Origin: Echinococcus granulosus
Taxonomy: Eukaryota; Platyhelminthes; Cestoda; Cyclophyllidea; Taeniidae
Assembly (NCBI RefSeq): GCF_000524195.1
Contig: NW_020170402.1
Coordinates: 21,739 to 85,738 of the forward strand
Reading direction: 5' to 3'
DNA: 64,000 bases
This document shows positions 27,801 through 39,360 of this stretch, in pieces (position 1 is the first letter of the stretch; every line of letters starts with the position of its first letter). Below the pieces are notes generated by a model. The model saw nothing but the letters and a program-made list of their open reading frames with translations, did no database searches and was not told the DNA's origin. The position numbers were made by a program, and so were the translations under genes.

Positions 27801-29280
27801 AAACAGACCTAAATCACCCAAAGCTACCTAGAACTAAAAGTCTGGTTATCAAGCTGCGTCATTAAATTATTTTGAGAGATGTTAATTTTCTCAGGGAACC
27901 ATGAATGGAGTAACCAATTCGTAAGGTATTTCGCATCTAGATTTGACCCTATCACGTCACCTAGAACCAATAGCTAGTTCTTTGGGTGAATTAAGCACAT
28001 TTCCCTAACCAAAAACGTTATATTTATTTCATACCTTACCCTCAGGAGTCATGTAGCTAAGGCTCACCTTCATTACTTCGATTAGGGTATGTACAAGTCT
28101 GACTCAATCACCTCTGAAAAATACCTCCAAATTTGCGAGTTATTAATTTTGTACACAGGAATTATTAACGCTGTTGGAAGGTCTTTCTGACTTCCTGTCT
28201 CTATTATGAATAGGTAACTTATGGCCCGCTGTTATAATCAGTGCATGGCAAAACCACGGGTGTTGTAGATCTCGGATGGCCAATTAGAAAATCGGCTTTT
28301 TTAGGCAACACGGCTAGTAGGCTGACCTGAAGTTGTCAAATAGTCATGTCTTATGATCAGTAACGCAAAAAAACTAAAAAATTTAAACTTAAGCCTCATT
28401 TTCCTTTATTTTCATGGAAACCTATGTTTCCTATCCTTTGTTAAGAAGTGTTAAATATGAGTCAGGGCATCTCTGGTTATTCAATCAACACGGCCTCACA
28501 CACCTTCAAAGGAGGTTTCGCCTCCTCCACAAGGATACCTTTTTTACTTTGGTCCCAGACAAGAATCATAACACCCCGAGGAACCAGGTTTTGGACATGG
28601 GGCTTTACATCAACAGGCACACCCTCTCTTGTATCATTATCTGTTTTGCTCTCTCTCTCTCGCTGTCACTCTCCATCACCATGACCGGATATTCTCCACC
28701 CGTTCACATACACACACCCACACTGAAAAAGTTCGGTCGGTAATGCGAATGGGGTTCAAGTCAATCCGGGATTTATTACAAATAACAACAAGCAAAGGGA
28801 CATTTTAAAGAGTGAAAGCTTAATTTATATTTATAATCGGTGTTTGAGTATATTCATTGCATTTTTTCAGTGCTTAACTACTGTCTGGAAAAGACTCGAA
28901 GCAGGTTTTCTACCTTCATGCCCAAGAAGATCTCGCCTTCAAAAGTGTACATGCTTTTAAGCGGCTTTGTAATCGGGAGAATTCATGGAAAGTTATTGCG
29001 TCCATCGAATATGGGGAATTAAACTAAACATTCAAGGCTCTGAATGACCACTTTGGTGATGGAACTGCATTGGTATAGGAACTGCCACCTTTGAAACATT
29101 CTCCCCCGTTTATTGAAGCACCTTGATGCTGAACAAATGAACATCCCAACGTCTAACTATGCGAAGCTGTTTCAGAAGTTTGTTTTGGGTGTGAACATGT
29201 ATGAAATTTGAGGTGTAGTTAAACATCACATCCCTTAAAATCAAAAATTTCTGTTAGACTTGAGCCTACTTCGTAGGTAA

Positions 29281-29392
29281 TGTATGGATGGATAGATGGA
29301 TGGATGGATATGGGGTGGATAGATATGGATCGGATGCATACGGAATGGATAAAATGGATAAGTGGGTAAATAGATAGATCGGTAGATTAACC
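29281..29392 (+). repeat. degenerate GGAT/GATA microsatellite
   Basis: An imperfect tetranucleotide array (TGGA/TAGA units with interruptions) over about 110 bp. Confidence 0.85.
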
Positions 29393-30875
29393 CTTGTACT
29401 TGTCACCGATAGGAATATAAATGTGGGCCTGTGTGACGAACCCATCCCTTTAGTTTAATTCACTTCATCCCACTATTTTTATGTGATCCCGTCCCAAACA
29501 CACGATACGAGGTCATGGCTTTGCGATATTCTGTCATCTAGAGTAACAGAAATTCACTGCAAATAGAAGCACCTTTAAGTTACACACCATTTGTGCTTTG
29601 ATCGGATGAGGCAAGTGAAGAAGGCAGCCTAGCTGATTACTACAATTATCGGTTCTACAACCGGAGATTTTATGGCTCTAACAAGCCAAGAGAGAATTAT
29701 CGCTAAATGTACAGAAGGTAGGCGAGTTGTCGTACTGCGAGCTGTGACAGGTTGGCGTGAAGACGGAGGAGGAGTGATAGATTACACAATCGGTCCCTTG
29801 ACCACGCCTCCAGCACGTGATGCAGAGTGAAAGTTAATGAATTAGCGCATTCAGTGGATATTTCATCCACTCGTAAACTCTTACCACGTGATGTCAGAAA
29901 CCACCTACGGAGTGATGTAGCCCGTCATGAACCAAGGTTGTGTTGAATTCCAATTCCGCCTTTGTGGGCGTGGCACTTCAACGTCCACAAATCATTCACC
30001 CAATGTACACAGAGCTCTGTTTAAATTAGAAATAAATAAAAACCTAATCAAAAACCCTTAGACGATCAAATGTCGCACAAAAAATGAATGACTAAATCTT
30101 AAAATGATATTTCTTGCACCAAAAATCACATTTTTCTATCATTCAGGATTGAGGCAAACCCCGTACATGATAGACACCAAACTAGAATGGGCCTCTGTAG
30201 TCTCGAAGGGCTGATAATTCCTAATCACTCGGCTAAATGAAGTTGTTTGACTTTCCTTGAGAAGAATGCTTTTTACTCTGCCTCATTCCCAAATTTTGCG
30301 TTCAGACTCATTTATTTCAAGTAATAGGGAGTACATTCGACAGGAAAGTGAAAAAGCCACCACATGGTGATCATTTATAGCTCTAAGTTCAGCTTTCACT
30401 AAAGTGTCAAATAAGCTAAATTTAGATATTCTTTTTCGCTTTCGAAAAAAAAAATTAGAATGCTTAATTAATTCCTTTGAAAGTGGGATGGAACATTGCA
30501 GCGGCCAGATGAGTGCGTAATTTTGTCATAGGCGGTGTAGTATGGCAAACATAATTACTCTTTCTGCCGTTTCTTAGAGAATCTATCAAGATTTGTGCCT
30601 AAAATCACATCGGTTCTTATTTGTCGCATAAAACGCTAATTAGGGGGAAGGAAATGAAAGATTTTTTTACTCAGAACCGATAAAAAGGGTAGAAAGTTTT
30701 ACTCCTTCGAGAGATCTCAGGAAAACCCAAATGCTATGAAATGGGTGAATTAGATGAGAAGTTTAGAGTCGCACTCCCTTGGAAATTTGCATCGAAGTCG
30801 TCACTCAAAAAGTGCGTGAGGATACGGAATCGGTTGACTACAAAATCGGGGTTCAGGTGAGGGGTGTCTCCTAGA

Positions 30876-31050
30876 GCCCAGAGACTTCGCTGAGGACGAA
30901 AGAGGACATACTACTCGGCAGAATGTGTACTGCTGACGTAGAGGAGGGCTGGGAGTGGAAGGATACTGCCATGGCCGGGGGGCCAGTCCACCTTGCTAAT
31001 CCCTAAGAGCAACATTACCAGAACCCAGAGTTAAACAAGCAATGAAGGTA
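30876..31050 (+). repeat. dispersed repeat copy 7
   Basis: The longest copy seen. Head CCCAGAGACTTCGCTGAGGA then CGAAAGAGGACATACTACT, centre GCAGAATGTGTACTGCTGAC, tail ACCAGAACCCAGAGTTAAAC then AAGCAATGAAGG. It is followed directly by copy 8 in the same orientation. Confidence 0.7.
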
Positions 31051-31121
31051 CTACAGAAGTTGAGTGATCTTAGTGGAATTGCTAAGGTTAGATTTGGGCT
31101 TAGAAGCCAATGGTTGAAATT

Positions 31122-31266
31122 TTCCGAGACTTTCCCGAAGATGAAAGAAGACATACTACTAGGGCATAACATATATTTACCGACGTACAGAAGGACCGGG
31201 GAGCCACAAGCAATGCCAAAATCCTCAAGGAACGATAGTTAAACAAACGACCAGTGTATAACAGCC
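31122..31266 (+). repeat. dispersed repeat copy 8
   Basis: Head CCGAGACTTTCCCGAAGATG then AAAGAAGACATACTACTAGGGC, tail AGTTAAACAAACGACCAGTG. It lies about 70 bp from copy 7 in the same orientation. An open frame at 31042-31242 is only this repeat. Confidence 0.7.
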
Positions 31267-32032
31267 TTTTCTAAGCAGCATATTTCATCCCTTTTTTAAT
31301 GAGGACTCAAACACCGTCTCACTCGAGAAGATATATTTACCCCCAATATTTGCCCAATTGACGTCACATCAGACAATCGGTTTGCCAAAGACAAATATTT
31401 GCAAATCACTTTTTTAGGCGGCGAACTCCTTTGATAAGTGTGCACACTGGAACCTCTAATTAACTCGAGTTAATTAGCCGAACTGCGTTTCCTTGGTGGG
31501 GCTTAGGCTCCACCCTCTCCTTTCCTGCCTTTATTTTCGTCAAAAATCACCGAAACGAAGATAGCATAATTGAGCAGTACCCATACACAAAACAAGGGCG
31601 TTGGAGCTTCATGCAACTCCACTAAAATTCAAAAGTTACTCGTCTCTGTTACCGTATCTGTTAAAATGTTTCAGATACTCATTACGAGGGACTTAACACG
31701 ACGTAACCACAATGGGGACTTTTTCAATCAAATCCTTATACGCTCAGCTGAATTGCCAGGCACTATTAGCTTAGGCAACGCAGCTGATATTTCCTACTCA
31801 TGAATCGACTCTTTTAAAAGCTAAGAGAGGTAGCTGCTTCTTTTTAGCTGGGGTTAAGGTTCCTCGACAATGCCTCAAAGAGGGAAGGCTGCTGAATCTC
31901 AAAACAATTGGCAAATTCCTATTTATAGGGACTAAAGATGAACGCAAATTCCACTTAGCTAGTCCGCGAAATCAGTATGCCTATCAAAAAAGTCCTGAAG
32001 GACACCTTTAACTCCTAGCTCGAATATGTGGA

Positions 32033-32060
32033 TCTCTCTCTCTCTCTCTGTGTGTGTGTG
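32033..32060 (+). repeat. (TC)n(TG)n microsatellite
   Basis: About nine TC units run straight into about six TG units. Confidence 0.9.
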
Positions 32061-32919
32061 TACACATTTCAGAGTTATTTTTTTGGTAGTTCATTAGAAC
32101 TGCCTCTCAGCAGTATGTCATTTTGTTTTACTGAAAGTGTCTAGAGGCTAGTCAGTCAACACCTGGACTTTCGCAGGTGGTTTGGTTGGCGGCTCGGGTC
32201 CGTGTGACCCTGGAATAATGCCCGGGGAGCGTCTAGACTGCGTCAAGGGCGCACATCTCTACCGGCAGGCAGCGCTGCCACTCGCTTAAGCAGAATTGAA
32301 GTGACTACCCTTTCATCCTTTTCTGCTTATATAAGTATCCCATTTTTCACAATTTGATCCAAAATAGAGATTTATAAGTGGCTAGTGGTAAAAAATGTCC
32401 AAACTACAGACCATTCGACTCAGTTATTAACTCGGTCGTAACTCTAACCTATTATAACCGATTTGGAAATTTTCTACCTCTACAAAAGAATTAAGATCAT
32501 TCACTGGGTTGCATTGATTCATCATAGATGAGGAAGATACGTAGGCCACCAGCTACCTCCATTTTTGCGATTTCACCACCCAAAAGTTTAAATCTATTTA
32601 AAAAATCACACATTAATTTAGTGTTCTTTGCCACAGTGGACACGTGGCGACTTGATAGCCCGTTTAATTGTGCGTTTGACTGCGCGGGCACCTTAGTCTC
32701 GGCGAGTCATACTTTTGCCCAGTATCATGGCTTTAGGATGTGCCAGTAGCCCCCCACCCCTCTTGGACGTTGGTATTATGCGTTCTTCCATACTCCTTTG
32801 GCGCATGTCGACTTCATCGAGGGTTTGCCACGAAGCGAACTATCGCCATGGGACCATTTAGACATTACGTAAAAACGCTCGAAGTATCAGTGCTATCTCT
32901 TATTTCCAGTTAAATCACT

Positions 32920-33545
32920 TTGCATTTTTATGCTTATATTTTTTAAGGAATCGAATGTTAGTCCCCTAAAGGTTTCATTTTCTGGTACAAAACCACAATG
33001 CTCTCTGTGCCTTTTTGTTTGTAAAACCCATTTAAGTGATGCTCTTGTTCTTAAAAACACATTTACCATTTTAATTCTTAGTTCATTTATGAATCCCGCA
33101 TTTCCTCAAATGGAATTAGCGTCTTTTTTTAAACGAATCCGCCTAAATGACGCTGATGACAATTCAGTAGTATGTGGCAACCATTCAAATGTAATGGTTG
33201 TCCCCTTGAAAAAACTAGGTAGACTGACTCATGTCCCTACCCTTACATCATAATATTCCGAATTTGCAATTTTAAAAGCATCAAATTTCAGTCTCTTAAA
33301 ATTTCCATCTCTGCGTATAATCGAAATGCTCTTTGCTCATATTTTGTTCGCAAAAGCAGTTCAAATGATTCTTGAATTTTGAAAATAAATTATTTATTTT
33401 AATTTTGAGTTTATTTGCAGAAACCACATTTTTTAATGAATTTTAAATCTTTTTTCAAATGAGTCCGTCTACATGACGCTGATGGCAATTCAGCAGCGTT
33501 GCAACCAACCAAATATAACTGGTTCTCCCGAAAATGACTGGATGT
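32920..33545 (+). repeat. diverged tandem duplication, about 0.33 kb unit
   Basis: Two similar units lie head to tail, roughly 32920-33245 and 33262-33545. Shared marks in the same order are AATGCTCT-TG, ATTTTAATT-T-AGTT-ATTT, CAAATG and CGAATCCGCCTAAATGACGC (second copy GAGTCCGTCTACATGACGCT), GATG-CAATTCAG-AG and GCAACCA-CAAAT-TAA-GGTT. No coding potential was recognised. Confidence 0.65.
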
Positions 33546-35854
33546 AATTATGATTTTTCCTACCTCTAATTTAATCATTTCACCAGATGATAGTTTTATT
33601 ACAAATTTGGAACTGTTATTGACGGCATTTATCTTTGAAATTCTACCTCCTTTCTTCTACCATCCCGCCTTCCGGATTTAATCAACTTACAAGCTCGCGG
33701 TTAGCATCTGCTCTAGGATTCTATTAGGTGGTATTCGGTAATTTTCTTTTCACATAATTGCCTTGACCTCAATTCCAGATTATGCACAGCACGAAATAAT
33801 TGGGAGAAAAAAAATAATTTTGCCAATTTAAGCCCTAGCAACGCATTTAGCATTCCAGGAGGCCCCTTCACCGTAGGAATATGGCGAATTGGCTTTATCT
33901 GGAGGAAAACTGCGTCAAAAGGAGGGTATTTTGGGATCAGTTGATGAAGCCAGTAGGTCAAATTAATCCGCCTGCTTATTAACTATTTGGTGTGAAAGCA
34001 TATTTGTCTTCACACAGGCATTTAAAGTCCCTCTTTTTCCTGTTCTACCATCGCCCATTCCCTCACGCAGGTTTGTCTATTTTTAAATCCAGGCTTGGAA
34101 CAAGCAGTCCTCGTTAACCCAATGTTCAAGTGTTCAACTTTTATATTATTAGGTGTTTTTTGAGGAACCCATCAATTAGTAGATCAAAATATAAGTGGTG
34201 TGAACCACGGATTCAGGATTTATTGTATGAGAGCAACGTTAAGCATCGCTAGAGAAAAATGTCAAATTTCTGTTCATTTCGTTGCATTCCTTCCCTTCGT
34301 GCAGACTACCTTACAGATACTCACCCGGAGCTTCACGCATCAACAAGTCCCTGTGAAGTTTTGAATGCATAAAAGCGTCCTCATTTAAATTAGGTTAGAG
34401 GAGATCAAAGGTGTTAAATTTTCTTTCCCTCTGAGCTATTAACAGTGTTTAGATTATTAACGAGTTCGCGATCACCGTACCACCCTCACTCAGGACCTTG
34501 GGATAAACACCACACGTCATTATCAAGCTGACATACTTTGGTTTGCAAATTTAAAACCTGGAGGTGAAGGAAAATGGAGGTGCGGTTCAAGAAAGTATCA
34601 ACTTACCACTTCTCTTCTCCTTGCCTGCCTGAATGTCCGCAGTAAACTACGACGATGACGAATCGAAGTAAAGTGGATGTGAAGTGTACTTTTTATGCTC
34701 CGCTCTCTCCGAGTTTAAAAACACGAAGCCATCGTCACCCCTCACACCACAGTATTTGCGTCAATCCGTCGTTTGTACTACAAAGTGAATTTTTTTTCCC
34801 CACTTTATCTTCGCCGTCGATTTTCTACGATTGTGTAGGCGCTGATAAGGCCTTCCAGAGCTGATTTATTCAACCTTCACACACTTGAAGCATAAGCCGA
34901 GGTGTGCATATGCATGTTATTTACCAACACTTGACAAGGGGCTCCTTGACCTTACCTCGAAATGCCAATCTCATGTGAACTCGAGTTTTCGCCCCTAGAA
35001 GCCACGTTTTGCCTCACTTTTCTGACTGGCACTTGATCCTCCAGACCCTCACCCATTGCCTGTATCCCAATCGGCCCTCGATCTGTCTCGTAACACTTCC
35101 AGGCCCCAAAAGAAATTCTGCTTAAGATGAAATAAAAACACATTACCCACATGACTACAGGCACTGATTTGTTTGATTGAGTGGGTAATTTGCAGTTCCA
35201 ATGTCACCTTTTTTTCAAGGCGGATAATCCTGTCAATGGTTAATAAATAAGCAAGAGGGATCCCAAATAATGCAGTCCTTGGGTTGCTAATTTACTCAAA
35301 TTGTGAAAAAGCTGTTATGGTGATCTATTACTACTGTCAGAATACAAAACAAACGCAAAATTTGGAGGGAGAGCGAGGGAACTTACGTTTCATGCTACCG
35401 AACAAATGTTATTTTCATTGGTGTGAAAGGGTGATGGGACATTTCAGAGCATTTCTAATAATAGACTACGTCTAGCCGGTATTTCCCTCCCCCCTGCATT
35501 TCGTTCAAAAACAGTCCATTAAAGTGTATTTCAGGTAAATTTAACCTCGATACTCTAATGCAGTACAGCCCTAAAGCAACCCACCGAAATTTCCGCTATT
35601 GAGCTGCTTTGTCAAGCAAATTGAGATGGATAAGGTTTTGTCGCTTAAACACCTCAACGATTTTGAAGCCGTCTAACCAATTTACTTTCCATATTCTAAT
35701 AAGTCCTTCCAAGTGTCGCGTGTAAATCGGATCCGAGCCTCCAGATTGCTCTGGAGAATTCCATATTATCCCAATGCAGCAAGTAAGTTAGCCTTGATTG
35801 TGTTTATCCCTATAAATAAATTCCGTCAGTTATGTGAATCCTAACTTATGAGGG

Positions 35855-35871
35855 GTGTGTGTGTGTGTGTT
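35855..35871 (+). repeat. (GT)8 microsatellite
   Basis: A perfect short GT run. Confidence 0.9.
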
Positions 35872-36471
35872 AGCGTAGGCTTGTGTATTTATGTGAATAT
35901 AACATAGGAGAAGCCACACCCTCCAATAACCGTGTAAAAACGTCAGAACAATCTCTAGTCCTTAGCCTTAAACAAGGTTTAACTGCATAATCTTGATTTT
36001 GGTATCCAGGCTACAAAAGTATGTTTCTCCTTACTACTATGGTGTAATAAATCCAGTTTTTCATAAAAACTGCCATCTGACTGGTTAACCTAACCGATGG
36101 GCCTATTAGCCCCGAGGTCTAAAATATGCCTCCCCTCTTCGAGATGCATAGTTCCAGCTCATTCACATTATCGAGGTGACGAATAAGTACAATGGTTAAG
36201 ATCTTAGTTGATCTAGAACGAGAACTGCCGACTCAAGCAGGTATATTTCATCTCATACATTAGTCTCTGGTGAAATGGAAAGGCGTGAACTAGATTTTTG
36301 TTAGATCACTAACATTTTTTCCACCAAAGCACATAGGAGTGATAAGGAAGGGAAAAGAATGTTCTATTCCGTTTAGAAAATGAAGGTTAGAAAATGCACA
36401 AGGGCCTACAGGCGAAGCAGCAGTAGCAGCGGTAGTAGGCGAGTATCATCATTAAGTGGTGGTCATTCGAA

Positions 36472-36996
36472 TCACTCGTAGTCGCGATCCCTGACTCGCA
36501 CGTAGTTGTAGAGGCAGATATCCTGTATACACCGACAGCGAAAGTGATCTCGCACATGCATGTCAGTGCTAGGCATGAAAGAGGAGAACGACCACTCGTA
36601 GCAGCCGTATTGTTGGCAGAGTTGGAAACACTCAGCGCCCGTCGGCACAGTACATTTGAAATTTCCCGTCACTACAACAGAAGAGGAGAAAAGCGATCAC
36701 CAGTGACTAGTTGAATGGAGTGACAGTGGGGACCGGTTAAAAATTTACCATGAGGATCACTCACTCTCATCATAGGTGTTGTTTTCACAGGGACGAGAAA
36801 ATTTCAGTCCATGGACGTAGTAGCTCGCTGAAAGGAAGAGGAGGAGGGGGAGGAGAGGGCAGTGTGGAGTGCCTGCTGGCAGAAGGAGGAAGAGATGGAA
36901 TAAGAATGCTGACTTACGTCTGCGAGCTGAGATAAGCGGAATAAGAACCGAAATAAGGAGAAGAGAGGCGGTGAGAAGCCTTTGAGCCGTAGCCAT
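36472..36996 (-). CDS. small secreted cysteine-rich protein, copy A
   Basis: Not recognised as a known family. Three exons (36918-36996, 36765-36827, 36472-36671; both introns phase 1) give about 113 residues. Exon 1 is a signal peptide: MATAQRL, then a hydrophobic LLTASLLLISVLIPL, then ISAR. Exons 2 and 3 carry eight cysteines: one in SRPCENN, then FKC-x7-AEC-x3-LC-x4-GC, a spacer of about two dozen residues with YEWSFSSFMPSTD, then CRC-x4-C just before LYNYVRVRDRDYE. The CxxxC plus later CxC pattern recalls cysteine-stabilised alpha-beta folds, but loop lengths differ, so this is only a hint. It is the tandem paralogue of the gene at 38677-39171, with identical sizes for exons 2 and 3 (63 and 200 nt) and identical intron phases. 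A secreted, disulfide-bonded protein is well supported; its role is unknown. Confidence 0.82.
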
Positions 36997-38676
36997 TTCT
37001 GAGATGCGTTTGTTTCAGTGTGTGGGAGGCACTTGACGCTGGACGGCTTAAATGGCGCGGCTCCAGTGGTGCGTCAAATGCGCTGTCCAATGGGATCGGA
37101 GTGGAGAAGGAAGAGGCGAGGCGAGCCTAAGGGAAGGAGACAGGGTAGGTGGGCAGGTGGGCATGCTGTCAGATGAGACGGTGACATCCATCCTTTTTTT
37201 CCTCTCTCACCCACGTTACCTACTCTACTCGTGTGGGTGAGTTAGAACCTATCTCTAAAGATCGGCCTCTTACCCTGTTTACCCTTCGGCCTGTGCTCAG
37301 CATCTCCTCCACTTACTCCCGTGTAAACTCTTTTTATTAGTATTTGTTTATCCATTTTATGTTCAGCTATTAATTTGTCCTTCATATTGATGTTTTAAAC
37401 AATGGGACCTGTTTGCCGTTTCGATCCCTAATCTCGGTTTATTTTCCTCTCCCTGTTTTGTTGCCAATTTTAGCGGTCGCAATCGCCATAACCTGACGGT
37501 AGTTTCTACATCGCCTCAAGAACTTTTGCTATTTTAAATACTTAGCTACCCGCTTATTCAATCAAGTGAAGTCAGATGAAAGTTCCGTTCCACATGATGC
37601 TCCCCAGCTAAGGAAAGTTTTATAATATGAAGAGATTTAACCCTAGAATTTACCTTGTTTTAGTCTCCCATCCTTTATGCTACGTACCAACGCACAAGAC
37701 GCTAAGAGAGCTAAGTTGATTCGCTGCTTGCGTAGGAAAGTACCCAACAACCTTGACTGGCTTTCACCATGTCTGACCATTTTGACCTCAGATTAGAACC
37801 ATCGTCGAACCACTTCGCCCTAGACGTCTGCAACGCAGGAAGGCAAACGATTTAACAAGAGTTCAGTTATTGCGGTAGTACAAAAATTGTGGCTATCTCG
37901 TATGAAAGGTGGTAAGGCTATCACGAGCCAGAGTGGTTTTTGAGAGGGGTCTAGTACAGCCTACACGCGCTTGAGGTGATACGAGGCGTTTCCCGATGGC
38001 GAAGGTCCTCTCCACCTGACGTCATAGCAGCAGGCGCATGTAGGCTGTATCTAACATCATCACGGAAACATCCGCCAAAATTAGGGAGCGGAAATTTTCT
38101 TTTTTTACCCACTCATCTTTCTTCTCTTTTGGCAAGAACAAAGGTGCGGATGAGGCAGAAAGGCAAAGAGAAGACGGTTAGAAGCCACTTCGACTAACCG
38201 ACATCAGTCCCACCTACGCCTCTAATCTCTTATAACTCTCAAGTACCTGCATTGCTGTCTGCCAAAGTAAGTCAGACTCCAGCCATTCTAACATAAGCAT
38301 CCCCTCCTTAAAACCCCACCCTCATTTATGAAAATCGGCAAGCCTGAGTTCCCGCCCCTCTCTCCAAAAAACGAGACAGTTTTGTTTCGAGACAAAAGTG
38401 GTATTATTAGTGAAGAACAAATGCATCAACACACGCATAAACAGAATCGGTGTTAATTGTAGCAGGGGTGTAAAGACAGTCTGGACTCTTGATGGTAGTC
38501 ATGACACCCGAAGCTGACCGCCGCAAGAACTTTCCAGTCCGTCGTTCGGTGTGAAAGCCGCTATTTTGGCCCACCCCCCGGAAACGTGACAAGGATCAGG
38601 TCGGTGGATGGAGCCGACATTCACGGACACTGTGGCTGTTTCTGCCACCGGAGCTGAGCCCAATCCCGACCCCGAC
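36997..38676. other. spacer between the two tandem cysteine-rich genes
   Basis: About 1.7 kb holding the promoter of copy A and the 3' flank of copy B. No further exon or third gene copy was found in it. Confidence 0.5.
37048..37091 (-). promoter_or_regulatory. core promoter of copy A
   Basis: On the gene strand, an ATTTAA TATA-like element (37048-37053) lies 52 nt before the ATG. An ATTGG (inverted CCAAT) box at 37087-37091 sits 34 nt further upstream. The same two elements are found at nearly the same spacing before copy B. Confidence 0.5.
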
Positions 38677-39171
38677 TCAAGAGTAGGCCCGATCCTTAAT
38701 CCGAACGTAGTTGTAGAGGCAGATGTTCTGCACACACCGGCACCGATAGTGCGGGTGCAATTGGGTGTCTGTACTGGCCATGAATGAGGTGAATGACCAC
38801 TCAAAGCAGCCGTGCTGCTGACAGAGGGCGAAACACTCCGCCCCTGTTTTGACCATGCACTTGAAATTCCCCGTGCCTACACAGCAAAAGAAAGAGGCAA
38901 TTACCAAACCCGAGTTAAATATGGAAGAGAGGGTTACTTTACATAACCCAAACTCACACCTACTTTCATCAATCGAGTTGTTTTCACAGGGCGGCAAGAA
39001 TTTGAGATTTTTAACATAGAGGCTTTCTACAAAAGCACAAAGTAGGAAACGTAAGATGTGTTTCGGCTTTGGGCAAAGTTGACAGGTAATGCTAATTCGA
39101 TACTTACGTCTAGCAGTAGTGAAGGAGACGAGAATAAATAGTAATCCGAGAAAGCAGTAAAACCTTCGCAT
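38677..39171 (-). CDS. small secreted cysteine-rich protein, copy B
   Basis: Paralogue of copy A, read as three exons (39108-39171, 38964-39026, 38677-38876), about 108 residues. Signal peptide: MRRFYCFLGLLFILVSFTTA. The mature part has PPCENN in exon 2 and GNFKCMVKTGAECFALCQQH, GCFEWSFTSFMAST, RCRCVQNICLYNYV in exon 3; all eight cysteines align with copy A. The GAECF-LCQQ-GC-EWSF core and the CRC-Q-ICLYNYVR end are nearly unchanged, while signal peptides and flanks differ more. Introns sit at the same places and phases. The frame happens to stay open through both introns, so a single-exon reading of 164 residues is possible, but it would break the similarity to copy A. Function unknown; the pair probably arose by local tandem duplication. 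Confidence 0.82.
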   Translation of the reverse strand: MRRFYCFLGLLFILVSFTTARRKYRISITCQLCPKPKHILRFLLCAFVESLYVKNLKFLPPCENNSIDESRCEFGLCKVTLSSIFNSGLVIASFFCCVGTGNFKCMVKTGAECFALCQQHGCFEWSFTSFMASTDTQLHPHYRCRCVQNICLYNYVRIKDRAYS

Positions 39172-39226
39172 TGCTGAATCGTTACGCAGTGACAGTAAAA
39201 AGAATGCTGGATGGCATGCAGATGCG

Positions 39227-39271
39227 TTTATTTATACACCTGCTGGGCTGAATTCCTGCTCGTCAACCAAT
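39227..39271 (-). promoter_or_regulatory. core promoter of copy B
   Basis: A clear TATA box (TATAAATAAA on the gene strand, 39227-39236) lies 56 nt before the ATG. ATTGG (inverted CCAAT, 39267-39271) sits 31 nt upstream of it, matching the layout before copy A. Confidence 0.6.
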
Positions 39272-39360
39272 GAGAACACGGGATGGCACACAAGGTCGTC
39301 GAATAGGAATGCGGCTGCACATGTACGCGAGATGTGAAATGTGTGGAGCGTCGATAGCTA

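Larger units (their letters stand above)
24295..36471. other. gene-poor region
   Basis: Twelve kilobases without a gene I can support. It contains three copies of the dispersed repeat, GGAT- and dinucleotide microsatellites, a poly(A) tract at about 27594, a diverged 0.3 kb tandem duplication at 33 kb, and a GC-rich island at about 32160-32300. Open frames here lack recognisable domains and codon structure. Confidence 0.5.

Noticed and set aside
28414..28743. 109-residue plus-strand frame ending in an SLSLSLS run
   Set aside because: The run is a CTCTCT microsatellite translation; the rest has no recognisable content.
29672..29830. 52-codon plus-strand frame (MALTSQERIIAKC...)
   Set aside because: Protein-like in parts, but short, isolated, with no recognisable domain, no splice partner and no clear poly(A) signal nearby.
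34952..35164. Minus-strand frame after a good acceptor-like sequence (AAGCAG at about 35120)
   Set aside because: Two frames are equally plausible over the stretch, neither resembles a family, and no partner exon was found.
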